NCBI GenBank assembly: GCA_023212725.1 | Contig: JALBYF010000006.1 | Span: forward strand, 124,001-188,000 | Direction of reading: 5' to 3' | Length of the DNA: 64,000 bases | Source of the DNA: Tranzscheliella williamsii | Taxonomy: Eukaryota; Basidiomycota; Ustilaginomycetes; Ustilaginales; Ustilaginaceae | In this document: in pieces, positions 10,184 through 21,100 of the stretch | Numbering within the stretch: the first letter of the stretch is position 1 | Layout: each line of letters starts with the position of its first letter | Translations under genes and position numbers: made by a program | The notes under the pieces: model-generated | Databases searched by the model: none | Seen by the model: the letters and a program-made list of their open reading frames with translations, nothing else | What the model was told of the DNA's origin: nothing

Positions 10184-10862
10184 CGCGGCGAACACCTCGA
10201 CAGGAAGAGTGCCGGCGCTTTGAATCTGTCTTCGCGCACAGGGAGGCTACGGTACGGAAGCAAGACGGGCGGGCTACACGGCGAACAAGGATGTCGTGAT
10301 CTTGAAGGTGACGGATGTGGCTAAGAAGGACAGCGGCTCTTGCCCTGCCTCTCTGTGGTTGGGGAGGCGTCGAGGCGGGTCCCGTCGTGCTTTGTCTCCC
10401 GACGCGGTTTTTGACATGTGCGACACGCCAGAAGCTCGCTCTCCGCTTCACGCGACAACCGCGCCTGGCGTTGGCGTAAATTCACGTCGCAAACGCGCCG
10501 CTTTAACAGAGAGTCTATATGTTAGAGCCTCACAAACCTTGTTCGTTTGTGCACCGCTCCAAACGCCATCAACTTGGTAACGCGACAAGACGGAGAGGAA
10601 CGACCAATGGGATGTGGATTGCTGCACCAGTAGAGTAAAGATCGATATACGTGTAAGGTCTGGCAGTCGAGCCACGTCCAGCGAGACAGCGTTGAAGGGG
10701 GCAGCGCTGCAGTCACTAAGCTGGCCCGAAGCGTTAATAAAAGTGAGTGTGAGCCGAAAGGAATGTAGGTGTGTAGTTACAAAGGTACCGCGTCAAGGAG
10801 CAGCTATCACGATATGGCTTGAGGTGCGGGCGCTATCTGTGAGCTGGGGCTGGGGCAGGAGA
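10184..10862. other. Intergenic: promoter of the FHA gene and 3' flank of the modular precursor gene
   Basis: Nothing coding recognised. It contains two copies of ACGCGACAA (10450-10458 and 10580-10588) and other ACGCG-like words that could be cell-cycle boxes for the FHA gene. Confidence 0.55.
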
Positions 10863-13800
10863 TCAAGAGGCTGCCGACACCGCTCCGCCGCCGGCGCCAC
10901 CAGCACCCGATGCACCATAAGTAGTGCTGCCGGGACCCGATGTACTGTAGCCGGCGCCCGCCGGGGCCGCTCCGCCAGAACCTGCAGCATAAGTATTAGT
11001 GCCAGCACCTGCTGCACCATAAGTACTGCCAGCACCTGCTGCACCATAAGTAGTGCTACCAGCGCCCGATGCACCATAAGTGCTGCCAGCGCCTGCTGCA
11101 CCATAAGTAGTGCCAGCGCCCGACGCACCATAAGCAGTGCTGCCGGGAGCAGATGTACCGTAGCCGGCGCCCGCCGGGGCCGATCCGCCAGAGCCTGCAG
11201 CCTGGGAAGGAGAATATTGGCCGGCGCCTGCTGCGGCCAAGGATTGATTACTGTAGCTGATGAGCATGCCAGGTATGTCTCCGTACTGTTGGATCATCTG
11301 TTGCTGCTCTTGAGGAGACATGTCGTTCCACTCGTTCCAGGCCTCCTGTAAGTCCGCGGCGGACAAGGGCTGGCCGGAGCTTGCGGCGGGACTTGTGCCA
11401 GTGCCAGTGCCCGCGCCAGCGCCAGTGCCAGTGCCAGTGCCAGCGCCAGCGCCAGTGCCAGTGCCAGTGCCAGCGCCAGTGCCAGTGCCAGCGCCTGCTC
11501 CGGGCATCCCAACTGCCTGGTTAGCCGGGCCGGTGCTGCGGGCAGTGGCGGCGGCGGAGCCTTTGAGCGGCATCCCTGTCCGCGGGTCGACGGTCTCGCC
11601 CGTGCCCGAATCGTAGTAGGTGTTGGTGGTAGCGTCAACGAGCACCAGGTCGCCATTGAGCGGGTTCATCAACTGGCCATTGAGCCCCGTCGAGATCGCG
11701 TTGCCCAGGTTCCCCGCAGCTTCGCCCGCTGAGTGCGCGTGACTGCCCCATTCCCGCTGCGCTTGCGCCTCCTTCTCTTTGTGAATGCTCTTCAGATATG
11801 CAATGCTGCCCAAGAGGACAGTGCCCCCCACGATCGCCGCCATTCCATAGTTGGGTGCTCGTTTCACAAGCACCCTATCGCCATCTTCTCGCTTTTCCGC
11901 AGCGTCAGCCACCTGTTTAGGCGGGAATGATACGGCAGGACGAAAGAGAAACACATCGGGCACGCGCGGCCATTCTCAGTAACGGGCCCAGTCTTATGTC
12001 GCGATCAGGACGGACGACTTACGGGAAGGCGACGCTTGTTGACTGCACGGTCCCGGATCGCACGTTTCTGCATTCTTCCAGTAGGAGCCCCGGGACTGGT
12101 ATATGTACTGGCGACTCCGTCTGGACACTGCTGGATCGGAGTGACTTTGGGGTCCACCTTCGTATACCTGCTGACATCCCACAGATTGCCCTGGAAGTCG
12201 GCGACCAACGGCGTGCTGCCGTCGACGCACAGCTGAGTAGGCTTAAGGCCGTACTTGTTGTCCTTTGTCGTTCCGGGCCGGGGAGGATGAGCGACAGAAT
12301 CGAGAATGAGCACAGAACCGATGATGCCGGCGAGGATTACCGAGCCGACCGCAATCTTGCCACCGATGCCAGTCTTGCCTGCGGAGGCAGCGCCCGCCGC
12401 CGTCTGCTGCGATTTCAACAAAGCCTGTCGGAGCACTGGATTGGAGAACCTGCTGGCAAGGTCCGAAGCAAACACAGCGATGGCGGTCAGTTTCGGCGGC
12501 TTTTCGTGGCGAGCACATCGGGACTCACTAGGCTTCCGGCGCGAGACTACGCTTGTCGTGTACCTGTGTTGCACAATGGCCACAAAGCGAATGGTAGAGC
12601 GAGCAAATCAGAATATTGGCATTTCGAACCGCAATGAAAGAAGGAAACGCAGGAAGTAAAGGCCGATGCCAACGAGAGCATCGGCCAGGCTGGGAGAAGG
12701 CCGCTAAATGGAAGAGAGAGACACGACAGGGACGATCATACCTTACGGCGACGAAGAGAACGCTTGGTGAGGCCATCAGCGCTACGCCTGCCGCCTTCAG
12801 AGCCTGGGAAGCCAGAATCGGTGTCTGTGCCCCGCCCTCTAGATCCGCCTCTGCCATCAGTGCCAGTGTCGTCGTTTTCAGTATCAGCGCCGCTGCCATC
12901 GGCGCCAGTGCCTCTCGAACGAGAGGGGATGCTTGTAGAACTCTCCCTACGAGGATTGGACGGGTGGCTGCCTTCAGAGTCGGTGTCCTCGCTTCCAGAG
13001 GTCCGGCTTCGGCTCCCTGGACCAGAGCTGCCGTCTCCAGAGGTAGTGACGCTACGGCCAGGGTCAGTGCTACCGCCTTCCGAGCCACTGCTCCCGTCTC
13101 CAGGATTAGTGGAACTAAAGCCAGAGCCCCGACCCCCAGGCATGGAGGCAGAGCGACCGTCAGCGGAAGCGGTGCGGCTGCCAGCAGCATCCGTGAAACC
13201 CCCGCGGGTAGGGGTAACGCCGTTGCTCTGACCTGCAGCCAGATTGCCGGGGTCGACCGTCTGTCCAGTCTTTGGATCGATCACAAGACGGTTCTTGAAA
13301 TCCAGAAGCAGACCAGTGTTCGGATCGATATATAGACGTGTGTTGTCCACGACGATGTAGTTCATCTGCTCTGTCGGGTCGTACATAATCCGTTGGGAGG
13401 CAGGATCAGTTGCTCCACCAGCGCCCGAGCCGGCAGCACCAGCACCTGCATCTGTTCCACGGGTAGTACCAGTGTCAGTGCCGGTGCCACCAATACCAGT
13501 GCCGGCGCCAGTACCAGTACCAGCACCAGCACCAGTACCAGTACCGGTGCCAGTTCCAGGGGCACCGCCAGCACCAGTGCCAGTGCCAGCGCCAGTGCCA
13601 GCGCCAGTGCCAGCGCCAGTGCCAGCGCCAGTGCCAGTGCCAGTACCAGCACCGGCGCCAGTACCAGTGCTAACGCCGCCAGTACCAGTACCAGCACCAG
13701 CACCAGTACCAGTACCGGTGCCAGTGCCGGCACCAGCACCAGCACCACCACCACCACCAGTGCCATCACCAGCACCAGTGCCAGTGCCGGTGCCAGTTCC

Positions 13801-14956
13801 GGCGCCAGTTCCAGGGGCACCGCCAGCACCAGTGCCAGTGCCAGCGCCAGTGCCAGCGCCAGTGCCAGCGCCAGTGCCAGCGCCAGTGCCAGTGCCGGTG
13901 CCAGTTCCGGCGCCAGTTCCAGGGGCACCGCCAGCACCAGCGCCAGTGCCAGCGCCAGTGCCAGTGCCAGTGGCAGAGGGGGGCGGCGGGACCTCTTTTT
14001 GAGTCTTTGGGTCGAAGAAGTGCGCGTTACCTCCTTCGTCGTAGGCGTAGATCAGACCGGACGCTTTGTCCATGTAGAACTGGGGATCGCTGCCCGAAGG
14101 GCCCGGGGAGCCGCCGGCGGGAGTGGAGCCGGGAGCGGCGCCGCCGGCCGCCTGTGCGGCCGCCATCTCGGCAGGAGGGTAGGCCGAGGTTGTGTCGGCG
14201 GGTTGGGTGGTCAACAATTTGGTAGCGCCCCAGCCTAGCAATCCACCCCCGGCCACACCGGCGAGGATCTTGGGCCAGCTAGTGCCGCCGCTCTTCTTAA
14301 CCATTGGCGCCTTGTTGGCCACCATGTTCGCCTGCAGGCCTTGCATTGCATCCATCTCTCGTCTTTGGTCCTTCAGCTGTCCCTTCTGTTTCAGCAGCTT
14401 CTGTTCCAGGTCGTTCAGCCGCGCAGTCTCGCCTGGATTGCCGGGAGGCATGTGATAGATGGGAGCACCGCCGTAGGGAGGATATGCAGGGGGAAGTCCA
14501 CCCGGGCGGCCTCCGGGGCCGCCCCCGTAGTGCCATTGAGGTGCGGGACGGACCTGATCATAAACAGCCGAGGCTTGCCTGGCCTCCGCGGCTTCTGAAG
14601 CGGCCGCACCACCGCCTTTAGCTGCTTGAACAACCTCTTCGGCAATCTCAGGGGATATACCTCTCCTGCTTAAGTGTCGATCACCTGAGCGCACGGCCAT
14701 AAGGAAAGAAAGGTTGAGGGTGTCAGGCAATGGACAGCTTGAAATGTATTGTCTTGTATAAGTGCAGATACGACTACTCACCCTGCTGACGTTTGGCTGC
14801 AGTATAGTCCTCAGTAGCGTGCCTCTTTGCATGCTCCGCGTTGAAAGAACGACGCTGGTGCGGTCCAAGGTTTTGTTGCTCTACCAGAGACGGGGCAGCC
14901 GATGCGGCGGCGGAGATCGCACCAAAGACAAGGGCGCAGAGCAGAGAAATATTCAT
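10863..14956 (-). CDS. Secreted modular precursor with three membrane-segment modules and Kex2-type sites
   Basis: Reconstructed as five exons: 14956-14782, 14684-12742, 12563-12529, 12452-12023 and 11912-10863. Introns are 97, 178, 76 and 110 bp, every junction keeps the frame, and the product is 1210 aa. Residues 1-21 are a clear signal peptide. Dibasic sites cluster early (HQRRS, HAKRH, AAKRQ, LSRRG) and again between modules ([35 protein letters not shown]). Each of the three modules has one Gly/Ala-rich hydrophobic segment ([56 protein letters not shown]). After it come short motifs such as [12 protein letters not shown] or [11 protein letters not shown]. Modules 1 and 3 add long Gly-Thr/Gly-Ala hexamer tracts, and module 3 ends in [11 protein letters not shown] repeats. 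I recognise no family. If intron 2 (weakest, 178 bp) is wrong, exons 1-2 alone end at a TGA at 12736. A minus-strand TATATAA at 15332-15338 is a candidate promoter. Confidence 0.6.
10905..11170. repeat. About 30-bp tandem repeats (CACCATAAGTAGTGCC type) in the last exon of the precursor gene
   Basis: At least seven imperfect copies of a roughly 30-base unit containing CACCATAAGTAGTG or a close variant. They encode YGASGAG/YGAAGAG peptides on the minus strand. Confidence 0.75.
11395..11505. repeat. GCCAGT/GCCAGC hexamer array (short)
   Basis: Uninterrupted hexamers that read as alternating Gly-Thr and Gly-Ala in the precursor gene's last exon. Alternating T and C at the sixth base sets Thr versus Ala. 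Confidence 0.85.
13440..13975. repeat. GCCAGT/GCCAGC hexamer array (long)
   Basis: About 530 bp of hexamers, interrupted near 13555 and again near 13800 and 13915 by GGGGCACCGCC spacers. It encodes a Gly-Thr/Gly-Ala polymer in exon 2 of the precursor gene. All six frames stay open through most of it, producing spurious Ser-Thr, Ala-Leu and Pro-Val frames. Confidence 0.9.
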
Positions 14957-15780
14957 GCTGACGACGCCGCAGAAAGTTCAGGCTGAAAGTCAATGGCACA
15001 AGGTGAGCACGATGACCCGAAGCAACGGCGGTAGCGGACACGAAGGGGCCGAGGTTAGAAGCTAGATGCAGAATTTGCTCGACGTTCTGCTACACTTACA
15101 GATCCCGACTCTACTGATGCGGGGGGTGCAGGATCGGTATATGGACTTGCAAAGGATTATGAACAGAAGTCACGGCCGATGGCCACTCCTCCGCACAGCT
15201 TTGGAACGATAGCAAAGCTAGAGCCAAAGCAGTATTTCTCCAGCACGATCTGATGGGAGGTGTAAGGAGGATTGAGAAGTTACTGGAGGGGAAGAGTAGA
15301 AGACCGAGGCAGGAGGCGTCCAGACATCGAGTTATATACAGCCTGGACTTCATTACGTGGCAGCCGGGCATCCCACCTATCTTAGTCACAATGCAATGAC
15401 ACTATGGGCATAGCGGCAGACAAGCATAGCGAGAGGAAAAGGCGCCTTCGGTGGGATTGGTCTGCATCATGTCCGTGCTGATCTCATTTCGTCGGTCGGT
15501 GATCCGTAGTCACTGCTGCCCACCATTCCCGCCTGAGCTAGTGACCTGGCCACCGAGCGATCGGGCAGAAAAGCGAGGCGCTGGAACGTGTTTTGACGCA
15601 ACGATATGAACTAGGCAGACCATCGGAGGCAGTCCCTGATCGAGGTGAGTCCGAGAGGCAGATCCAGCTGCAGGCTTATGAGACACTTTTACGTGAATGG
15701 GAATCGCTCGGTCGCAAACCCTGTCGATAACGGTGGGAACGAGCGTGGCTCTTCCCTCGGACATTCATTCAGCAGCTGTT
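14957..15780. other. Intergenic: promoter of the modular precursor gene
   Basis: No gene recognised. A minus-strand TATATAA occurs at 15332-15338, about 375 bp upstream of the precursor's ATG. The stretch next to 15780 is 3' flank of the IQ-motif gene. Confidence 0.6.
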
Positions 15781-17442
15781 TTACTGTTCCGAGGTGGCAG
15801 AGTGTAGGCTTTCGTGGATTCTGTCCTTCAGGTCACGAACCTTCTTGTCTTTCCTCTTACGATACATGCCATAGCGGTTAACGATCTCGATGACCCATTT
15901 GCTCTTGGTGACGTTGATCTGGCTGGTATCGAGGCCTCGTTCCTGAAGGCGATGTATGAGGTCCTCAAAGTGTTGCGAAGAAGATCGGTAGTGTCCGCTC
16001 CAGGGGTAGATGGAGACGATCACGCCATCCTTCACTTTCAGAACGCCAGCAACGGTGACAAGGGAGCCCGCCAGAAGTGACGAATGCTGAAAACGTCCTC
16101 GCTGCTTGATACCGATGTACAAGTTGTAGGAAAGGTCAGTGACAAAAATCCACGTGTCCGCTTTCCTCCTACGGATGAGGGCGTCGGGATGGGATCGTTC
16201 GTCAGCTCTGCCCTCGTCAGGATGGCCAAGAATGATCTGCTGGCGCTCGGAAGTTGGGTAGAGGCCAAGTTTTCTTTTGATAAGATACTTGGGGCCCAGA
16301 TTTGCCTTTTCCAGTAGCTTTTCTTTGCGGCTTTGTTGCCTTTCGTCCGAGTCTGGCTTCAAGTCTGCCTCGCTGCGTGTTGGCTGTACTTTCTCAAAAG
16401 CTTCATCATCTGTTTCTGGGGCAGGAGAGGAGGCGTGGGTATGGTCGGAAGAGTCGTACGATGTGAAGCTGCTTGAAGAGTCGGATGATCTTTTCTGACG
16501 GATCTTGATTTTGTCTTCGCGAACGACATCGCAGGCATCCCCTGCCGTTACAGCGGCTTGCCATTCATCCGAATCTCGGCGTGCTACTCCGCGGCCACTG
16601 CCAAGGTCGCCATGATCGTACTTGGAGGTGGTAACCAGCTCGCCCGTCCGACACCAGCGCAACCTGCCTTTGCCTTTTGGCGTGCCCGTCAGGAAAGAGA
16701 AGCTGGATGGTTTCAACGGAGCACTACCCTGTGGTTCAGGGGTCCGCTCGCGGTCGCCCTCGTTGTCGATATAGGTCATGTAGTTCTTGCGCTGATCTGT
16801 GGTCAGGTAGGTGATCCTTTCCTCCTCGAGCTTATCGCGTGGACACTGCTCCAGCGATAGATCTTTGCCTTGGCCATCGTCAAGCCAGTGGAGGAAATTC
16901 TGGGACGTCTCGGCTTTGTTAGCCCAATAGCGGTGATAGTGCTTGAGGTTGCTTCCGTAGCGATGTTTTGGGTCAAGCATCTCGAGCCAATTCTGGTCTT
17001 CCAGTCGTTTCGTCATCAGCTTGGATGCACGGATGTAGTCCTCTTTCTCCTCCTGATTCTTGAAGTTGAAAGGAAGCTTGTCCAAGAAGCTGGACTTCAG
17101 CAGCTGGCTGTTGAGAGAATGAGCACGGTGCGGCTGTTCCTCGGCTTCGGGGCGAGCGGATGCGGCTGGTGTGGTTTGGTGTACAGAGGCACCTCTAATC
17201 GCCGGTGCCGGTGCATGATCTTGCTGCCCAAGCTGCTCCGCCATAACACCAGCCCTATGCCAGCGAGAAGCAGGATCATTCTTCTCGCCACTTCGTTGCT
17301 CCTCGAGCGTCTGTTCAAGCCTCTTGGTACGCATGATCGACTGGAGGCGTGTTGCTGCGTCTGTGTGGGCAAATTCGGCATGCTCGGACTTGGGTGATGA
17401 CGGCGAACCTGAGCTCGAAGCGGTTTTGCTGGACAGAGACAT
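15781..17442 (-). CDS. IQ calmodulin-binding motif protein (fungal IQM-like)
   Basis: A 553-aa single-exon protein with ATG at 17442. An IQ-like helix lies at about 29-44 (AATRLQSIMRTKRLEQ), the usual calmodulin docking element. The conserved core follows: a block around NWLEMLDPKHRYGSNLKHYH and RYWANKAETSQNFLHWLDDG, then the PRDKLEEERITYLTTDQR helix. After a Ser/Asp-rich spacer comes the C-terminal block (WIFVTDLSYNLYIGIKQRG, then HSSLLAGSLVTVAGVLKVKD and YPWSGHYRSSSQHF). This order matches the IQM family shared by plants and fungi. The biochemical role is not known. The gene is divergent from LYS2 across a 730-bp gap. Confidence 0.75.
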   Translation of the reverse strand: MSLSSKTASSSGSPSSPKSEHAEFAHTDAATRLQSIMRTKRLEQTLEEQRSGEKNDPASRWHRAGVMAEQLGQQDHAPAPAIRGASVHQTTPAASARPEAEEQPHRAHSLNSQLLKSSFLDKLPFNFKNQEEKEDYIRASKLMTKRLEDQNWLEMLDPKHRYGSNLKHYHRYWANKAETSQNFLHWLDDGQGKDLSLEQCPRDKLEEERITYLTTDQRKNYMTYIDNEGDRERTPEPQGSAPLKPSSFSFLTGTPKGKGRLRWCRTGELVTTSKYDHGDLGSGRGVARRDSDEWQAAVTAGDACDVVREDKIKIRQKRSSDSSSSFTSYDSSDHTHASSPAPETDDEAFEKVQPTRSEADLKPDSDERQQSRKEKLLEKANLGPKYLIKRKLGLYPTSERQQIILGHPDEGRADERSHPDALIRRRKADTWIFVTDLSYNLYIGIKQRGRFQHSSLLAGSLVTVAGVLKVKDGVIVSIYPWSGHYRSSSQHFEDLIHRLQERGLDTSQINVTKSKWVIEIVNRYGMYRKRKDKKVRDLKDRIHESLHSATSEQ

Positions 17443-18172
17443 GACGTTTAGACGTAGACGCTATAGCTGGTTTGTGGCGCCAAGGTGCTAGATATCACAG
17501 GGCTCAATTTTTACGGGCCAGATGGAGGTGGGCATTGGGCTACAACGAGCATAGACCAGTATGATGAGGAACCCATTATGTGACTGCTTTGCTTGCTCGT
17601 TGGGTGGCTATGAGCCTTAATTAATCTTAGGGTGTGGATGCGGGTTAAGGGTCTTAACAGCCTTCACCGTGGGGCGGCAGACCACGTGGTCGTGTCCCCT
17701 GTTGACCTCGTGGTGCGTTGCGTGTTAGATTATAGTCACATGACTTGGGCTTGTCATGATTATGAGAGCAAGCGCCATCGTGCATGCAGCCTTCGGTAAA
17801 ACGCCGAGATGGACGCTTGAAATTGCGATGTGGGAGCGTGGATTACATTCTCATATTCATGGTTCCACATCCTAGTTATGAGAGTGTAAGCATCTTTTGC
17901 GGGATGATATATGCTGATGACTCGTTATTCACATTCAGGATTGATTTAGAAGAACGAAGAGCTGCTTGCCTCTCTCCCTCTTCAACCGCCGTCCCTTTCA
18001 TCCACCTCGTCGCCTTTACCACGATACTGTGACTGTCAGCGCACGGCGCACTGCCCCTCACCTTACCGAGTACGGCGAAGCGTGTGGTTCTTTATCTACT
18101 AAGGCGGATAGCGACGTATTCGCCTGATAGGGGCCCACTAACAGCTGCCGACGCACGTCGACGCGAATCAAG
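17443..18172. promoter_or_regulatory. Divergent promoter region between the IQ-motif gene and LYS2
   Basis: No coding sequence recognised. Two sites stand out: a 12-bp palindrome GACCACGTGGTC at 17680-17691 with a CACGTG E-box core, and ATGACTCGT at 17917-17925, which matches the Gcn4/Cpc1 core TGACTC about 250 bp upstream of the LYS2 ATG. Both are plausible but untested. Confidence 0.5.
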
Positions 18173-21100
18173 ATGTCCAACAGCGGCGATCTACAGGAGA
18201 AGCTGAGCCGATGGTCGGCGAGGCTTCAGTCGTTGCCTAGCATCGCACTGCCTACCGACTATCCCAGACCGGCTACCTCCCAGCTTGTTCAGGCGTTGGC
18301 ATCGGCTACACTGTCTGCGGGCATCCGCAAGGATCTGGTTCGTCTCGCTCTTCATCACGAGCTTGAACTTCACCCTGCTGGCAATGCAGGCGAAGATGAA
18401 GACGAGCCCAGCCCAACACCGTTCCACCTCTTGCTTGCCGCATTCTGCGTGCTGCTCCATCGCTACACGGGTGATACCGATCTCGTCATTGGTTCTTCCA
18501 ACCCCTACACCGCAGAGCCCATGATTCTCCGAATCCCCATCGAGCCGAATGACCCTTTCTGGCAGATCGTGAGGAGGGTTCAGCAGACTGAGAAGGAAGC
18601 CTCCGCAGATGCAGTGCCCTACGATGAGCTCGTCAAGCGTGTCGAGGAAGAAAGGGCCGAGCGAGAGGGTCCGCTGCCGGAAGGTGCCCAAAGCGCACCC
18701 ATCTTCCGCGTACGCTTCTTTGACGAGACTGGCGGCAAATCTCGCAACTTTATCCAGTCCACATCGCTTACCACCGACCTGACCTTCTTCCTCACCAAGC
18801 CCGGCACCACCCCGGGTGACGATTTCGCCAACCAGTCTGCATTCACCGAGTCAGCGGCTGCGCCGTTCGACAACCGGGCTCACACGTTCCGCGATTCCTT
18901 GGTACCCAACATCGCCGTCCATCTGTCTTACAACTCGCTTCTCTTCTCTTCACAGCGCATGCAGCTTGTACTTGCCCAATTGTCTCAGCTTATCACGGTG
19001 GCGGCCAAAAACCCAGCTTCGCCCGTAGGAAGCCTTCCTATTCGGACGGCTCAGGAGGACACCATCCTTCCTGATCCAACCACCGACCTCGAGTGGTGCG
19101 GCTGGCGGGGTGCTATTACTCAGATCTTCGAACGAAATGCTAGGGCTCATCCCGACCGTCGCTGCATCGTAGAGTCTCTCGCCAATCCATCCTCCTCCCT
19201 GTCGGAACCCGCCACTCCTGCGAGCTTGACTCGAGAGGTCACCTATGGTCAGCTCGACCGTGCTTCCAACGTCGTTGCGCATCATCTCCTCCAAGCTGGT
19301 GTCCAGAGGGAGGAGGTAGTCACCACCTACGCTCATCGCGGAGTTGACCTTGTCGTTGCTGTTTTAGGTACGCTCAAGGCCGGAGCAACGTTTAGCGTCA
19401 TCGACCCTGCCTACCCACCCTCGCGACAGAACATTTACCTTCAAGTCGCCAAGCCTCGCGCATTGATCGTGCTCGCCAAGGCGGGTGCTCTCCAGCCTAC
19501 TGTCAGGAAGTGCATTGAAGAGGAGCTCCAGCTTCGAACTGAGATCCCCGCCCTCGAGCTTCTCGAAAATGGCGAGGTGAGGGGCGGCACTGCACCACAA
19601 AGTCATGAGGACAGCTTGCAGAAGCAGCAGTCCCTGGCAGACCAGAGCACCAACATTATCCTTGGTCCCGACAGTGTCGGCACACTCTCCTTCACCTCGG
19701 GCTCCACCGGCATTCCCAAGGGAGTCAAGGGCCGCCACTTCTCCCTTACCCATTTCTTCCCTTGGATGGGAGAGCGCTTCGGCCTCGGCTCAGAGGAGAG
19801 GTTTACCATGCTATCAGGCATTGCGCACGACCCCATCCAACGGGATATCTTCACTCCGCTTTTCTTTGGAGCTGAGCTGCACATCCCAACTGCCGAAGAC
19901 ATTGGTACGCCTGGACGGCTGGCAGAGTGGATGGCCGCTTCTCGGGCGACCGTGACACATCTCACGCCCGCCATGGGTCAGCTACTCAGTGCCCAGGCAA
20001 CTGCATCCATCCCCTCGCTTCGAAATGCCTTCTTTGTCGGTGACGTGCTGACCAAGCGTGATTGCACGCGATTGCAGGCGCTAGCTGTCAATGTCTGCAT
20101 TATCAACATGTACGGCACCACCGAGACGCAGCGTGCGGTTAGCTACTTCGCTATTCCGCCAGTCAGCACCTCGACGACGTTCCTGCAGACGCAAAAGGAT
20201 ATCATGCCCGCGGGTCAGGGTATGCTCAACGTCCAGCTCCTTGTCGTCAACCGCAACGAAAGGTCGGCGACCTGTGCCGTAGGCGAGGTCGGCGAGATCT
20301 ACGTGCGAAGCGGCGGTCTCGCCGAGGGTTATCTGGGTCCGCCGGAAGTGACCGCGGAGAAGTTCATGCCCAACTTTTTGGCCCCCAACCTCACTTTCAC
20401 GGATACCATCAAAGACAAACCCGAGGGTCAATTCTGGAAGGGTATCCGGGATAGGATGTACCGGACCGGGGACCTGGGCCGATATCTGCCCGACGGGACC
20501 GTCGAATGCACCGGCCGCGCGGACGACCAGATCAAGATCCGCGGCTTCCGCATTGAGCTCGGCGAGATTGACACGCATCTTTCACGACATCCTCATGTCC
20601 GCGAAAACGTTACGTTGGTCCGACGAGACAAGGACGAAGAAAAGGTGCTCGTTTCCTACTTTGTGCCCGGCACAGGCGCCGCCGAGTTCGAGGACCAGGT
20701 TACCGAGGATGAGGCCCTGCTCGGCGCCGCTGGCAGCAAGGCCGCTCGAGATGCACTGCTCGTCAAAGGCATGCGAAGATATCGGAAGCTCATCAAGGAC
20801 ATCCGGGACCATCTCAAGCGGAAGCTGCCGGCTTACTCGATCCCTACCTTGTTTGTGCCTATCAACAAGATGCCGCTCAATCCAAACGGCAAGATTGATA
20901 AACCTGCCCTGCCCTTCCCTGACACGGCCATGGTCGCGGCGGCGAGCTCCGGACCCTCGGCTGCCAAGAACAATGACCATGCCGCCGCCTTCGACTCCGC
21001 GTCGCCCACCGAGCGAGCAATTAGTGACCTCTGGTCCAGATTGCTCCCCAGTGCTCCTTCGCCGATTCCTCTGGATGAGCCGTTCTTCGACATCGGCGGA

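Noticed and set aside
12005..12583. Separate 192-codon protein in the precursor locus
   Set aside because: Its apparent start is GTG, and the coding part begins at a splice acceptor; it is better explained as exon 4 of the five-exon gene.
13393..14238. Ser-Thr/Ala-rich plus-strand frames across the hexamer array
   Set aside because: Any frame stays open in a stop-free hexamer repeat; the minus-strand frame with signal peptide and introns explains the region.
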